40,050 nt of DNA from a virus, in IMG/VR virus record IMGVR_UViG_3300005530_000053, positions 1 through 40,050 of that record; one strand, given 5' to 3'. Positions 7,883 through 13,818 of this stretch are shown here, piece after piece. Under the pieces are notes generated by a model. The model did not search any database. It saw only the letters and a list, made by a program, of their open reading frames with translations, and was not told where the DNA came from. Every line of letters begins with the position of its first letter. Position 1 is the first letter of the stretch. The translations under genes were made by a program, and so were the position numbers.

Positions 7883-8803
7883 TCATCCGTAAGTAATTAG
7901 TGTATTGTTCTCATTTACAGGATCGGTCTGCAATCCATTAAACCAAATTGCTGGTGCTGTAGGTGCATCACACTCTGAACCTGTACCGCACCAATAGACC
8001 GTTGAATTGCGAATACCACTTCTGACGGAATTTCCAATTCGAACTACACGATTCTTATCAGGTGTTCTCTTAAACGTTGAATTGTTGAATACGATATCTG
8101 TAGGTCGCTGCTGGCAGTTATTTCCGCAGTTAATATAAAGTGCGGAGTTAGTGCGCTCAGAATACTGTAGTTCAACATTGAAATTGTTAAACGTGATGTT
8201 GGAACCACCGAGTACCTGAATTACATCTGCGTGTAACGGATCACAAGCAGTACCACAGCGATCATGCACGATTGCGTAACCACCATCAATCGTTAGATTT
8301 TCAGCAAATGGACCAATGTGGATTCCATCAGACGCCCACGTATCAACTTCTAAACGTCCGATGTGACCCGTGCAACCACTTGAAAGGAATACTGCATCCT
8401 GTCGTTGTTCCTGTTGTGTGATATTAACTTTTACAAGATCATAATTTACATTTGAAGTACAACGCCAAGTTGTATTGTCTGGTAGGATTAAATTATTGCC
8501 TGTTGGAGTAGTAGGTGTTGTAGGCGTTGTATCAGTCGGCGTTGTTGGAGTTGTGTTAGTAGGTGTTGTCGTAGTAACGGTAACTGTAACTGGCGGCGAA
8601 GTTTCCGTGACCGTAACCGGATCAGGAATTGTGTCTGTGTCTGTCAGCACGTATTGATCTGAAACCGTTTTGTCTCCGACGACGACATTAAACGGTACAG
8701 TGTGCGTCTCAGTCACTTCCGTCGCCATTAGCGCAGAAGCAGCATAACCTCCTGCGATTAATGCACCTAATGCTGCGAGCAAGAAGAGACTTTGCTTTTT
8801 CAT
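7883..8803 (-). CDS. Secreted right-handed beta-helix protein with Thr/Pro linker
   Basis: 306 residues. The N-terminus MKKQSLFLLAALGALIAGGY is a signal peptide or anchor. A Thr/Pro-rich spacer (repeats of TPTTPT, about residues 80-105) follows, then a beta-helix domain (about 110-306) with short repeats such as SDGIHIGPFAENLTIDGG and NITFNNF, of the pectate-lyase or parallel-helix type. The eight mature cysteines are an even number and many lie close together, as in disulfide-containing exported proteins. It may bind or cut a surface polysaccharide. A signal peptide in the middle of a virion operon is unusual. A good GAAGGAAAGAG site precedes the ATG. Confidence 0.75.
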   Translation of the reverse strand: MKKQSLFLLAALGALIAGGYAASALMATEVTETHTVPFNVVVGDKTVSDQYVLTDTDTIPDPVTVTETSPPVTVTVTTTTPTNTTPTTPTDTTPTTPTTPTGNNLILPDNTTWRCTSNVNYDLVKVNITQQEQRQDAVFLSSGCTGHIGRLEVDTWASDGIHIGPFAENLTIDGGYAIVHDRCGTACDPLHADVIQVLGGSNITFNNFNVELQYSERTNSALYINCGNNCQQRPTDIVFNNSTFKRTPDKNRVVRIGNSVRSGIRNSTVYWCGTGSECDAPTAPAIWFNGLQTDPVNENNTLITYG

Positions 8804-8846
8804 CTATATAACTCTCTTTCCTTCAACTAAAGGACTCGCTTGTTCA

Positions 8847-9248
8847 TTATGTGATCTGCACCTTCCAGGTTAACTGTAGGGAGTCACCGTTTAGGAGGTT
8901 GATTACACTTAACGTTGCAGAGGTAATCATGTTCCCAGAAGTAGATGCGTCAAATAGTCCCGACTCATCTACTGCTCTAGTTGCTGTAATTGAAACTGTG
9001 CCCTGGGACTGATAAGTGTCACCTGTCTGAGTCGTTGTAACTGTTGACTCAGTTCCTGAGGCTCTAGTTTCAACTTCGGTCGTTAATGCTGTATCCGCTG
9101 CTACTGCTGTTCTTGCTGCTCCCGTTGCGCCAGTTCCAATTCCGATGAACTTAGGAGAAGTGGAATATGTACCTGGCGTGGTTCTTGCGCGATCTGCGAA
9201 AAGTGCCTTACCTTTGTTAGTAAGGACTGTAGCTACACCGAAAGCCAT
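8847..9248 (-). CDS. Putative tail/fibre-associated structural protein, 133 residues
   Basis: Begins MAFGVATVLTNKGKALFADR, continues with a Gly/Ala-rich FIGIGTGATGAARTA and ends in beta strands (SLQLTWKVQIT). This pattern, with NKGKAL at the start, GWGTG-like and GLFDA motifs, is common in small phage proteins near tail-fibre genes. A role as collar, fibre base or head-tail accessory protein is plausible. Function not established. Confidence 0.65.
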   Translation of the reverse strand: MAFGVATVLTNKGKALFADRARTTPGTYSTSPKFIGIGTGATGAARTAVAADTALTTEVETRASGTESTVTTTQTGDTYQSQGTVSITATRAVDESGLFDASTSGNMITSATLSVINLLNGDSLQLTWKVQIT

Positions 9249-9275
9249 TGTTGGCCCTTTCTTATTCTAGTGTTA

Positions 9276-9533
9276 TTATCCTCTATCTAGAGGCTTACGA
9301 AATGGGCTTTTTGAATGTGCCAAAGCAATCTGGACGTTAGCCTTAAGACGTTTCCAGAATGATTCGTCGTAAACGGCGAGGGCACCTAAATCAAATGTTT
9401 CACCAACTTCAACCTTTCTTCCTAATAACTTGGTGAGCTTCTCAGCGGACTCAGGGCCAACTGTGACTACGCCGTGAAGCTCGGCACGTTTAACTTTTGC
9501 TGACGTACTCCTGATTGCAATCTTTGGGATCAT
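9276..9533 (-). CDS. Hypothetical protein, 85 residues
   Basis: Begins MIPKIAIRSTSAKVKRAELH and contains GPESAEKLTKLLGRKVEVGE, a helix-turn segment followed by basic residues at the C-terminus. Its ATG overlaps the stop of the upstream gene. No family recognised. It sits in the late operon between a small unknown gene and the tail-type gene. Confidence 0.55.
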   Translation of the reverse strand: MIPKIAIRSTSAKVKRAELHGVVTVGPESAEKLTKLLGRKVEVGETFDLGALAVYDESFWKRLKANVQIALAHSKSPFRKPLDRG

Positions 9534-9754
9534 TATCCAATACGCCTAACTTCGTCTTCCGTTAAAGTCTTTTCTACCTTCTTCTTCTTATCTTCATCTG
9601 AGACTTCGTATAGTGCAACGTTTAGATAAGTAAGTTCTTCATTGCCGAAACCTGTTACTTCACCTTCATACTGAATGGGAGGATGCTCGCTTGTATCATC
9701 CCAGGAAACTTTGTCTCCAACACGGAGACGGAACATTTTGGACTCATCGGCCAT
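9533..9754 (-). CDS. Hypothetical protein, SH3/KOW-like, 73 residues
   Basis: Contains FRLRVGDKVSWDDTSEHPPI and a following YEGEVTGFGNE, resembling a small beta-barrel of SH3 or KOW type, then an acidic/basic tail ending in TEDEVRRIG. AAAGGAG precedes the ATG at good spacing. Function unknown; position suggests a minor head or packaging protein. Confidence 0.55.
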   Translation of the reverse strand: MADESKMFRLRVGDKVSWDDTSEHPPIQYEGEVTGFGNEELTYLNVALYEVSDEDKKKKVEKTLTEDEVRRIG

Positions 9755-9759
9755 TCTGT

Positions 9760-10128
9760 TTACTCCTTTTCTGCTGGCTCTTCATCTGGCTTTTTCATGA
9801 GGTCCTTCAGAATCTTGTTGTAATCGCTTTCCTCCACTTTCTTTGTTCCAGGCTTTCCGATTGTATACTCGAAAACTAGCTTAACTGCTGCTAATGGTAC
9901 TGCATCCTCTTTTCCACCCGTGTGCAAAATCTGCGCTAACTTATTAGACGCATCCGGTAGTAATAGTGCAAGTTTCTTTCTTGCCTCATCAGCGATATCC
10001 TCGGAAGTTCCTGTAGAGGCAATTTTGAATTCTTCCTCTAAAGACTTCCGATAGTCCTTAAGTGATTCTGACAAACTACCAAAGTCCTGAGGTTCACTCA
10101 GGATATCTTCTGCATCATTTAGATCCAT
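9760..10128 (-). CDS. Possible terminase small subunit, 122 residues
   Basis: First gene of the leftward operon, preceded by GAGGTGAACGA and a promoter. The centre (ARKKLALLLPDASNKLAQIL and later AVPLAAVKLVFEYTIGKPG) resembles the helical pattern of phage DNA-binding small terminases, in which a helical hairpin ends in a G(R/K)P turn. The C-terminus is acidic (KKPDEEPAEKE). No other small-terminase candidate is visible near terL. A DNA-binding helix-turn-helix is not obvious, so the call is tentative. Confidence 0.4.
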   Translation of the reverse strand: MDLNDAEDILSEPQDFGSLSESLKDYRKSLEEEFKIASTGTSEDIADEARKKLALLLPDASNKLAQILHTGGKEDAVPLAAVKLVFEYTIGKPGTKKVEESDYNKILKDLMKKPDEEPAEKE

Positions 10129-10344
10129 TCGTTCACCTCATTTTTTGTAGGCAAAATTGGGGGCTTCTGTGTGAAGTGTATACGGACTCTAGTGGTGCAT
10201 CAAAATTAGAATGGGTGGTAAATATGGGACCCTTTTTCAAAATTTGAGAATGGAGTTAGAAATTGATAGCGGCAACACTTTCCTTCCCACGGGCATATAG
10301 TTCCTCTTGTTAGTTCGAAGTCGCCAAACAGAACGGGAGGCATC
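10129..10344. other. Divergent intergenic region
   Basis: About 216 bases separate the leftward structural operon from the rightward early genes. It contains the leftward promoter at 10175-10203 and the Shine-Dalgarno GGGAGG of the gene at 10345. I see no convincing rightward promoter of the phage consensus here. Open frames crossing it are shadows without ribosome sites. Confidence 0.6.
10175..10203 (-). promoter_or_regulatory. Leftward promoter for the structural operon
   Basis: Read on the minus strand, TTGATG (10203-10198) and TACACT (10180-10175) are separated by exactly 17 bases, the geometry of the phage's rightward promoters. It would start transcription about 40 bases before the first late gene. 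The spacer holds ACGGACTCTAGT as written on the plus strand, a 12-base sequence repeated at 11198-11209, which may be an operator. Confidence 0.55.
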
Positions 10345-10614
10345 ATGCGAGACGCAAGAATGCAGAATGCAGCCGATGCTAAGGCATTCGGTGCCATTAC
10401 TTCTACGACCAGGCGAGTGTCAGAACGTTGGAAGGGCTCCGGCACGAAATCCGGCGAATGTGTCTCGATCTTCCCCGACGGTACTCGCATCCCATTCGTC
10501 CGCACACGTACCCCGAATGAGCACGCGAAGCGTATCACTCGCGCAAGCCAGAATGCGCAGAAGCGTAGCCTGATTCAATCGATCACACTCGACCACGATT
10601 ACAATAACGGCTAG
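10345..10614 (+). CDS. Small early protein of unknown function, 89 residues
   Basis: ATG at 10345 follows CAGAACGGGAGGCATC, the same GAACGGGAGG leader used by the genes at 10723 and 12159. The product starts MRDARMQNAADAKAFGAITS, is basic (many Arg and Lys) and has no hydrophobic segment. A perfect 12-bp hairpin follows it. First rightward gene; unrecognised family. Confidence 0.65.
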   Translation: MRDARMQNAADAKAFGAITSTTRRVSERWKGSGTKSGECVSIFPDGTRIPFVRTRTPNEHAKRITRASQNAQKRSLIQSITLDHDYNNG

Positions 10615-10624
10615 TGCGAAGTTG

Positions 10625-10657
10625 GGGAAGGGCCAAAACACAAAATTGGCCCTTCCC
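10625..10657 (+). terminator. 12-bp hairpin terminator
   Basis: GGGAAGGGCCAA and TTGGCCCTTCCC pair perfectly around a 9-base A-rich loop, eleven bases after the stop of the preceding gene and just before the next promoter. The downstream TCTACTT is only weakly U-rich, so termination may be partial or need a factor. Confidence 0.7.
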
Positions 10658-10662
10658 TCTAC

Positions 10663-10691
10663 TTGACACTACCCCACACATAAGCTACAAT
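10663..10691 (+). promoter_or_regulatory. Promoter TTGACA-17-TACAAT
   Basis: TTGACA at 10663-10668 and TACAAT at 10686-10691 with 17 bases between, preceded by GC just before the -10 as in the other rightward promoters. Predicted start about 10698, giving a 25-base leader to the gene at 10723. Confidence 0.85.
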
Positions 10692-10722
10692 CTATCTACT
10701 ACATCGAACGGGAGGAAAATAA

Positions 10723-10956
10723 ATGGCACGCACGCGGTCTAGTCTGATGAATAAGCGCCGATTCGGTCCGTCCGCTAATACTCAGCTTTGTATTCACGTC
10801 AAGACTGAGAAGTGCCACGTTGCCGAATGTACCAATCCCGTACTGATGGTCGAGAATGGGGGAGGCAAGACTAAGCGTAGGTGTGCAGAGCACTTGAATA
10901 ACAGTAAGCCTGTTACTGACACTAAGATCGCCGCCGAAATGTGGTGGCTTAACTAG
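10723..10956 (+). CDS. Small basic protein with possible zinc site, 77 residues
   Basis: Follows promoter 10663-10691 and leader CGAACGGGAGGAAAATAA. The chain starts MARTRSSLMNKRRFGPSANT and carries four Cys/His clusters (CIHVKTEKCHVAEC and later CAEH) that could bind one zinc ion. It is strongly basic at the N-terminus. Function unknown. Its Shine-Dalgarno is the one matched by two 10-base complementary stretches in the non-coding region at 17427-18169. Confidence 0.7.
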   Translation: MARTRSSLMNKRRFGPSANTQLCIHVKTEKCHVAECTNPVLMVENGGGKTKRRCAEHLNNSKPVTDTKIAAEMWWLN

Positions 10957-10969
10957 ACAGGAGTAAATC

Positions 10970-11059
10970 ATGTGGGATCGTTTCCTGTACTTCCTGGGTT
11001 ATAACCCTTCACATCGAAAGATTAAGCGTAACCTCCGAATTATCCGCAATTGGTATTAA
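10970..11059 (+). CDS. Very small protein, 29 residues
   Basis: ATG 10970 lies 13 bases after the previous stop, with ACAGGAG in between at good spacing. The product MWDRFLYFLGYNPSHRKIKR plus nine residues has an aromatic, amphipathic start and a basic end. Too short to classify; the ribosome site and spacing are the only support. Confidence 0.4.
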   Translation: MWDRFLYFLGYNPSHRKIKRNLRIIRNWY

Positions 11060-11288
11060 TCAGAACAAGCAAAACCGCTACGGCGTCCAGTGTACGTACA
11101 GTGTCACAGGGTCGCAATAGCACGTATAAGTCTTAGCTAGGAGGCTATAGACCTATATAATACTATATAATATATATAGTATATAGTAGTAATACTAACG
11201 GACTCTAGTACTCTTAGAGTTAACTCAATAAAATGACTTTTGCACTCACTGAGTCGGTACAATATACCCTCTCACTGAAAGGATCACG
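11060..11288 (+). other. AT-rich intergenic region with inverted repeats
   Basis: No gene of its own. It contains an almost pure A/T stretch centred on an inverted repeat at 11160-11182 (ATACTATATA / TATATAGTAT around ATA), then a second inverted repeat at 11202-11220 (ACTCTA / TAGAGT, 7-base spacer) that overlaps the 12-base ACGGACTCTAGT shared with the late promoter. The easily melted stretch could be a regulatory or replication-start site. Confidence 0.5.
11198..11220. promoter_or_regulatory. Operator-like inverted repeat sharing 12 bases with the late promoter
   Basis: ACGGACTCTAGT at 11198-11209 is identical to 10182-10193, where it occupies the spacer of the leftward promoter. Here it is followed by TAGAGT at 11215-11220, making the inverted repeat ACTCTA-7-TAGAGT. 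A repressor or activator site common to both regions is inferred. Confidence 0.35.
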
Positions 11289-11465
11289 ATGGAATACCCT
11301 GATTGGGACGAACTCTACACAATCGAGACTAAAACGCCGAAGGGTTGGGAGATTACGCATATGTATGATCCCAAGAATATTTCACTACGCAAGGTTATGC
11401 AAGTATTCGAACGTCTCGCAGTAAATCAAAACGAACAGTTTAGACTCACAGTACCGAAACCCTAA
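11289..11465 (+). CDS. Small hypothetical protein, 58 residues
   Basis: ATG 11289 follows GAAAGGATCACG. The product starts MEYPDWDELYTIETKTPKGW, ends in a basic strand and appears to be a compact alpha/beta domain. No family recognised. It lies between the AT-rich region and promoter 11485-11512. Confidence 0.5.
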   Translation: MEYPDWDELYTIETKTPKGWEITHMYDPKNISLRKVMQVFERLAVNQNEQFRLTVPKP

Positions 11466-11484
11466 AACCTAGACTTAAGTATAG

Positions 11485-11512
11485 TTGACTTCCCAACACA
11501 GTCTGATACACT
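11485..11512 (+). promoter_or_regulatory. Promoter TTGACT-16-TACACT
   Basis: TTGACT 11485-11490 and TACACT 11507-11512 with a 16-base spacer. Transcription would start near 11519, giving a roughly 158-base structured leader to the gene at 11677. Confidence 0.7.
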
Positions 11513-11533
11513 TCAACTATAATGAAAGGAGAG

Positions 11534-11646
11534 GTTATTTGAGGGATAGACGTAAGGCTTGATCGGCCGATAAGTCAAACCCTGATAAAAGATGACCGGG
11601 CTAAGTTTTGGGTTGATAATCCGGTTGCGTTTATCCCTCAAATAAC
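11534..11646 (+). ncRNA. Structured 5' leader with closing 15-bp stem and possible pseudoknot
   Basis: GTTATTTGAGGGATA (11534-11548) pairs perfectly with TATCCCTCAAATAAC (11632-11646). Inside, a CTT-ATC/GAT-AAG hairpin caps on GGCC (11558-11574). TCA(A)ACCC (11575-11582) can pair with GGGTTGA (11610-11616) and GACCGG (11594-11599) with CCGGTT (11621-11626); these two helices cross, i.e. form a pseudoknot. The 5' arm also carries a possible 7-codon leader peptide (TTG at 11539 to TGA at 11562) after GGAGAGG. The Shine-Dalgarno of the next gene lies just outside the stem. A cis-regulatory RNA is likely; no known riboswitch recognised. Confidence 0.65.
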
Positions 11647-11676
11647 TTCAACCGCAAGAAAGGAGGTGAAAATTAA

Positions 11677-12048
11677 ATGGCTGATACGCTCTCACTTGAC
11701 ATGATCGATGAGGTTCTTGGTTCTACTCGTTCGAAGCTTAATTCTTCCGACTACGTGAAGGATTTTCTCGCTTCGGGTGAGATGGGTCGGGAGGTCGATT
11801 TGGGTGCTGGTTCGTTCGTCGGAAAGTCTGCAAAGCAGGTTAAGATGGCTCTTGATTCTGCGCGCAAGAAGGTTTCCGATGAGACTGGAACGCTTGCGAT
11901 TCCGGGTGGAACCGACATTCAGGTTCGAATCAAGCAGGAGACTAACGGGCTTAAGGGTGATAAGAAGGTCGTTGTTTCTGAGCGGCTTTTCATCATCAAC
12001 ACTAAGTTGGTCGCTGAGGCCCGTGCGTCACAGAACGGAAGCAAGTAA
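11677..12048 (+). CDS. Paralogous small protein A, 123 residues, unknown function
   Basis: Excellent Shine-Dalgarno (AAAGGAGGTGAAAATTAA) and a codon choice (GGT, CGT, AAG, GCT) that suggests high expression. The protein is about 70% identical by eye over about 105 residues to the product of the gene at 17049. Shared stretches include LGSTRSK, DFLASGE, GREVDL, DETG, IPGGTD, KQETNG and a C-terminal INTK-VAEARA. No family recognised. A helical N-terminus and strand-rich Lys/Arg C-terminus could suit an abundant nucleic-acid or protein-binding factor. It has its own promoter and a structured leader. Confidence 0.8.
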   Translation: MADTLSLDMIDEVLGSTRSKLNSSDYVKDFLASGEMGREVDLGAGSFVGKSAKQVKMALDSARKKVSDETGTLAIPGGTDIQVRIKQETNGLKGDKKVVVSERLFIINTKLVAEARASQNGSK

Positions 12049-12053
12049 GAAAT

Positions 12054-12097
12054 AGGATGAATTGCACGCGGGCATCCTTTAAACAACCGTGCTAATT
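12054..12097 (+). ncRNA. Possible 3' pseudoknot after paralog A
   Basis: AGGATG (12054-12059) can pair with CATCCT (12073-12078), and AATTGCACG (12060-12068) with CGTGC-t-AATT (12088-12097, one bulged base). The two helices cross, giving an H-type pseudoknot right after the gene and ending just before promoter 12102-12130. It may protect the 3' end or terminate transcription. Pairing is visible; function is inference. Confidence 0.4.
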
Positions 12098-12101
12098 GTA
12101 C

Positions 12102-12130
12102 TTGACAAACATTTCGAAGTATGCTACACT
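12102..12130 (+). promoter_or_regulatory. Promoter TTGACA-17-TACACT
   Basis: TTGACA 12102-12107 and TACACT 12125-12130 with a 17-base spacer and TATGC before the -10. Start about 12137, leader about 22 bases to the TTG start at 12159. Confidence 0.85.
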
Positions 12131-12158
12131 TAAGCTACAAATCGAACGGGAGGTTATT

Positions 12159-12437
12159 TTGAGTGAGCTTACACTCACTGACGCAGAAGTGAACGAACTT
12201 GCAGATTCGATGCGCTACGGTCGCGGGCATTTGTGCTTTACAAATCTTGCGAACAAGAATGCTGTTAAGAAGGCTTGTACGCAAAAGCGAATCAAGACTG
12301 TTAGCCGCACGGCACACGGTTCACTTCTAGACCCACGTTACACTGTAGAGGGAAGGCATCTTCCTGATAAGGGATTCGCAAACGATTATAAGCGATTCCA
12401 TCCTAAGCTTTACGTACTAGAAACTTCACGCTGGTAA
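12159..12437 (+). CDS. Hypothetical protein, 92 residues, TTG start
   Basis: The frame is open from 12096, but that region is the promoter. TTG 12159 follows AACGGGAGGTTATT and lies downstream of the predicted transcript start, so it is the likely start. The product begins MSELTLTDAEVNELADSMRY and is then basic, with GHLCFTNLANKNAVKKAC, a possible DNA- or RNA-binding region. No family recognised. It is followed by 273 bases of structured RNA. Confidence 0.65.
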   Translation: MSELTLTDAEVNELADSMRYGRGHLCFTNLANKNAVKKACTQKRIKTVSRTAHGSLLDPRYTVEGRHLPDKGFANDYKRFHPKLYVLETSRW

Positions 12438-12443
12438 AAGAGT

Positions 12444-12595
12444 GTAGCGGTTCGGCATGGTGAGCCGATTAAATGTTACTACCTAAGTAACAGCCGCTAC
12501 CGAATTTAGACCGAAACAGTGGGTTGAAGTCTTTAAACTAGAAACCCAGTCTGCTAGGATTCACCCGGTTGACTAGCAGAGAAAACAAACCGGGT
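12444..12595 (+). ncRNA. Three-way junction followed by an 8+8 bp H-type pseudoknot
   Basis: GTAGCGG (12444-12450) pairs with CCGCTAC (12494-12500), enclosing hairpins TCGGC/GCCGA (12452-12456, 12464-12468; 7-base loop) and GTTACT/AGTAAC (12475-12480, 12486-12491). A TGGGTT/AACCCA stem follows (12520-12525, 12543-12548). Then TCTGCTAG (12550-12557) pairs with CTAGCAGA (12573-12580) while ACCCGGTT (12563-12570) pairs with AACCGGGT (12588-12595), two perfect 8-bp helices that cross as a textbook pseudoknot. The overall shape recalls tRNA-like RNAs but no tRNA is encoded. It abuts the next element. Confidence 0.7.
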
Positions 12596-12691
12596 AGTTG
12601 AATGAGACAATAAGTTAAGCCCGAAATCGCCGGGTTGACTAAAAGCCCGAACTGCGTCAGTAGTGGAACCACTTATTGTCTCATTGAGCTA
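12595..12691 (+). ncRNA. Structured RNA element, family copy 1
   Basis: TAGTTGAATGAGACAATAAG-T (12595-12615) pairs with 12671-12691, giving about 20 pairs with one G-G mismatch (12600/12686) and one G-U pair. The interior is about 55 bases with CCCG/CGGG pairing options. The outer sequence TAGTTGAATGAGA / TCTCATTGAGCTA is identical in the element at 17716-17831, while the inner stem differs with pairing preserved. It ends 14 bases before an AAAGGAGGG ribosome site, so it may act on the gene at 12711. Confidence 0.7.
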
Positions 12692-12710
12692 ATCAGAAAG
12701 GAGGGATAAA

Positions 12711-12890
12711 GTGAAAAGCGAACACTACAAATCGTATGCGCCAGACAAACATGGCCCTGCTGCTGAAAAGCGTAAATCAGAAGCCGCCGAATTTGTTGAG
12801 GCGCTTCGAATTAAGCACGGTATCCCTCTAGAGATTCTATACCCTGCCTATCCTGAAAGAAACAAATACGTTTCTTACGCAAGGAGGTAA
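12711..12890 (+). CDS. Hypothetical protein, 59 residues, GTG start
   Basis: GTG 12711 follows GAAAGGAGGGATAAA directly after the structured RNA. The product starts MKSEHYKSYAPDKHGPAAEK and has one amphipathic helix (AAEFVEALRIKHGIPLEIL). The last codons (AAGGAGG) double as the Shine-Dalgarno of the next gene, so the two are coupled. Family unknown. Confidence 0.6.
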   Translation: MKSEHYKSYAPDKHGPAAEKRKSEAAEFVEALRIKHGIPLEILYPAYPERNKYVSYARR

Positions 12891-12892
12891 AA

Positions 12893-13087
12893 ATGCATCC
12901 CGATAAGCCTCTAAAATTTCGCTACGATTGTGTAATCGTAGACTCTGCGAACAATAGACGTGAAATTACCGTCTACGGTCTCTCATTCGCAGATGCGGAG
13001 TCTGAGTGTAAACGAGTTGCTGATATTCAGGAAGATGAACAGTTGGTTAGGATTCTTCTAGATTGGGAATCTGGCCCTACCCACTGA
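12893..13087 (+). CDS. Hypothetical protein, 64 residues
   Basis: ATG two bases after the previous stop, using AAGGAGG within that gene. The sequence (FRYDCVIVDSANNRREITVY, then an alanine/cysteine helix and a final strand) looks like a small alpha/beta domain. No family recognised. Confidence 0.6.
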   Translation: MHPDKPLKFRYDCVIVDSANNRREITVYGLSFADAESECKRVADIQEDEQLVRILLDWESGPTH

Positions 13088-13099
13088 GAGTAAACTACA

Positions 13100-13402
13100 A
13101 TGAAAATCATTACAAATAACGTGCCGCGTGAAGTCATCCGCGAATATGAGTTGACAGAAAAAGAGCGAAAAGAGTTTGACTATCTAGGAGAGGATGGTGG
13201 TTACTTCTTTAGATACAAAGGTGAGGTTTACGATTTGGGGGAGTTCACTACAACTAGTGGACTAGATGGTACGTTCGATCTTTGGGACGGGTATCACTCT
13301 GATACCTTCTTTAGTGGAATCCTTGTTAGGTATCCACGAACAGATAGAGGTACATTCGATTCCGATAATGATACAATTATCGTCGGGAGATACTATTCAT
13401 GA
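13100..13402 (+). CDS. Hypothetical early protein, 100 residues
   Basis: Starts MKIITNNVPREVIREYELTE, then GGYFFRYKGEVYDLGEFTTT and, near the end, WDGYHSDTFFSGILVRY. This FFRYKGE-YDLGEF pattern recurs in small early proteins of phages infecting Gram-positive hosts, to my recollection, without a known function. Its stop overlaps the start of the next gene (ATGA). No strong Shine-Dalgarno is seen. Confidence 0.65.
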   Translation: MKIITNNVPREVIREYELTEKERKEFDYLGEDGGYFFRYKGEVYDLGEFTTTSGLDGTFDLWDGYHSDTFFSGILVRYPRTDRGTFDSDNDTIIVGRYYS

Positions 13403-13584
13403 ACGATACAGAAGCACTAGCACTAATGAGTTTGCTTCAAAGATATTTTCATGAGTATCCAGAGACATGCAGAATGGACAAAACCGCAATCGACATTCTA
13501 GAAGATTTGAAGGAAACAATGGAATCGACTACAGCTAATGATAAGGCTGTTGAGATTTGGGAATCTATTAAGTGGAACGACTAA
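13399..13584 (+). CDS. Small helical protein, 61 residues
   Basis: ATG overlaps the previous stop by four bases, typical of translational coupling. The product (MNDTEALALMSLLQRYFHEY and on) is acidic and mostly helical. No family recognised. Confidence 0.55.
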   Translation: MNDTEALALMSLLQRYFHEYPETCRMDKTAIDILEDLKETMESTTANDKAVEIWESIKWND

Positions 13585-13602
13585 GAAAGGAATCAACCGC
13601 AA

Positions 13603-13818
13603 ATGACACTGTACGATCAAATCATCGACGAAGCAGAGGAACTTGCAGAGAATAGAATTCTCTACGATCCTACAGATTCGCAGATCGTGGATGCTATTTC
13701 AGATATCGTCCGAATCAAGCTTGCTTACAATTCTATCGGCGCGCATCTTGCAATTGCAGCATACAATAGAATTGACAATGCACTCAATAACATTGAAAGT
13801 GTTGGTGCAATGCGATGA
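13603..13818 (+). CDS. Small helical protein, 71 residues
   Basis: Directly preceded by AGAAAGGAATCAACCGCAA; CAACCGCAA touches the ATG and recurs before other genes. The product (MTLYDQIIDEAEELAENRIL and on) is acidic and all-helical. Its end overlaps the next start by four bases (ATGACT). Function unknown. Confidence 0.6.
   Translation: MTLYDQIIDEAEELAENRILYDPTDSQIVDAISDIVRIKLAYNSIGAHLAIAAYNRIDNALNNIESVGAMR

Noticed and set aside
10206-10538. 110-codon frame on the minus strand in the divergent region
   Set aside because: Antisense to a gene with a strong ribosome site, without its own site.
11240-11263. Promoter TTGCAC with TACAAT before the gene at 11289
   Set aside because: The spacer would be only 12 bases; no acceptable -35 exists at 16-18 bases.
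12444-12500. tRNA-like cloverleaf with 7-bp outer stem
   Set aside because: Only two inner hairpins are present, the 57 bases are too short, and neither loop has a T-psi-C sequence or a proper U33 anticodon loop. Kept as a three-way junction RNA.
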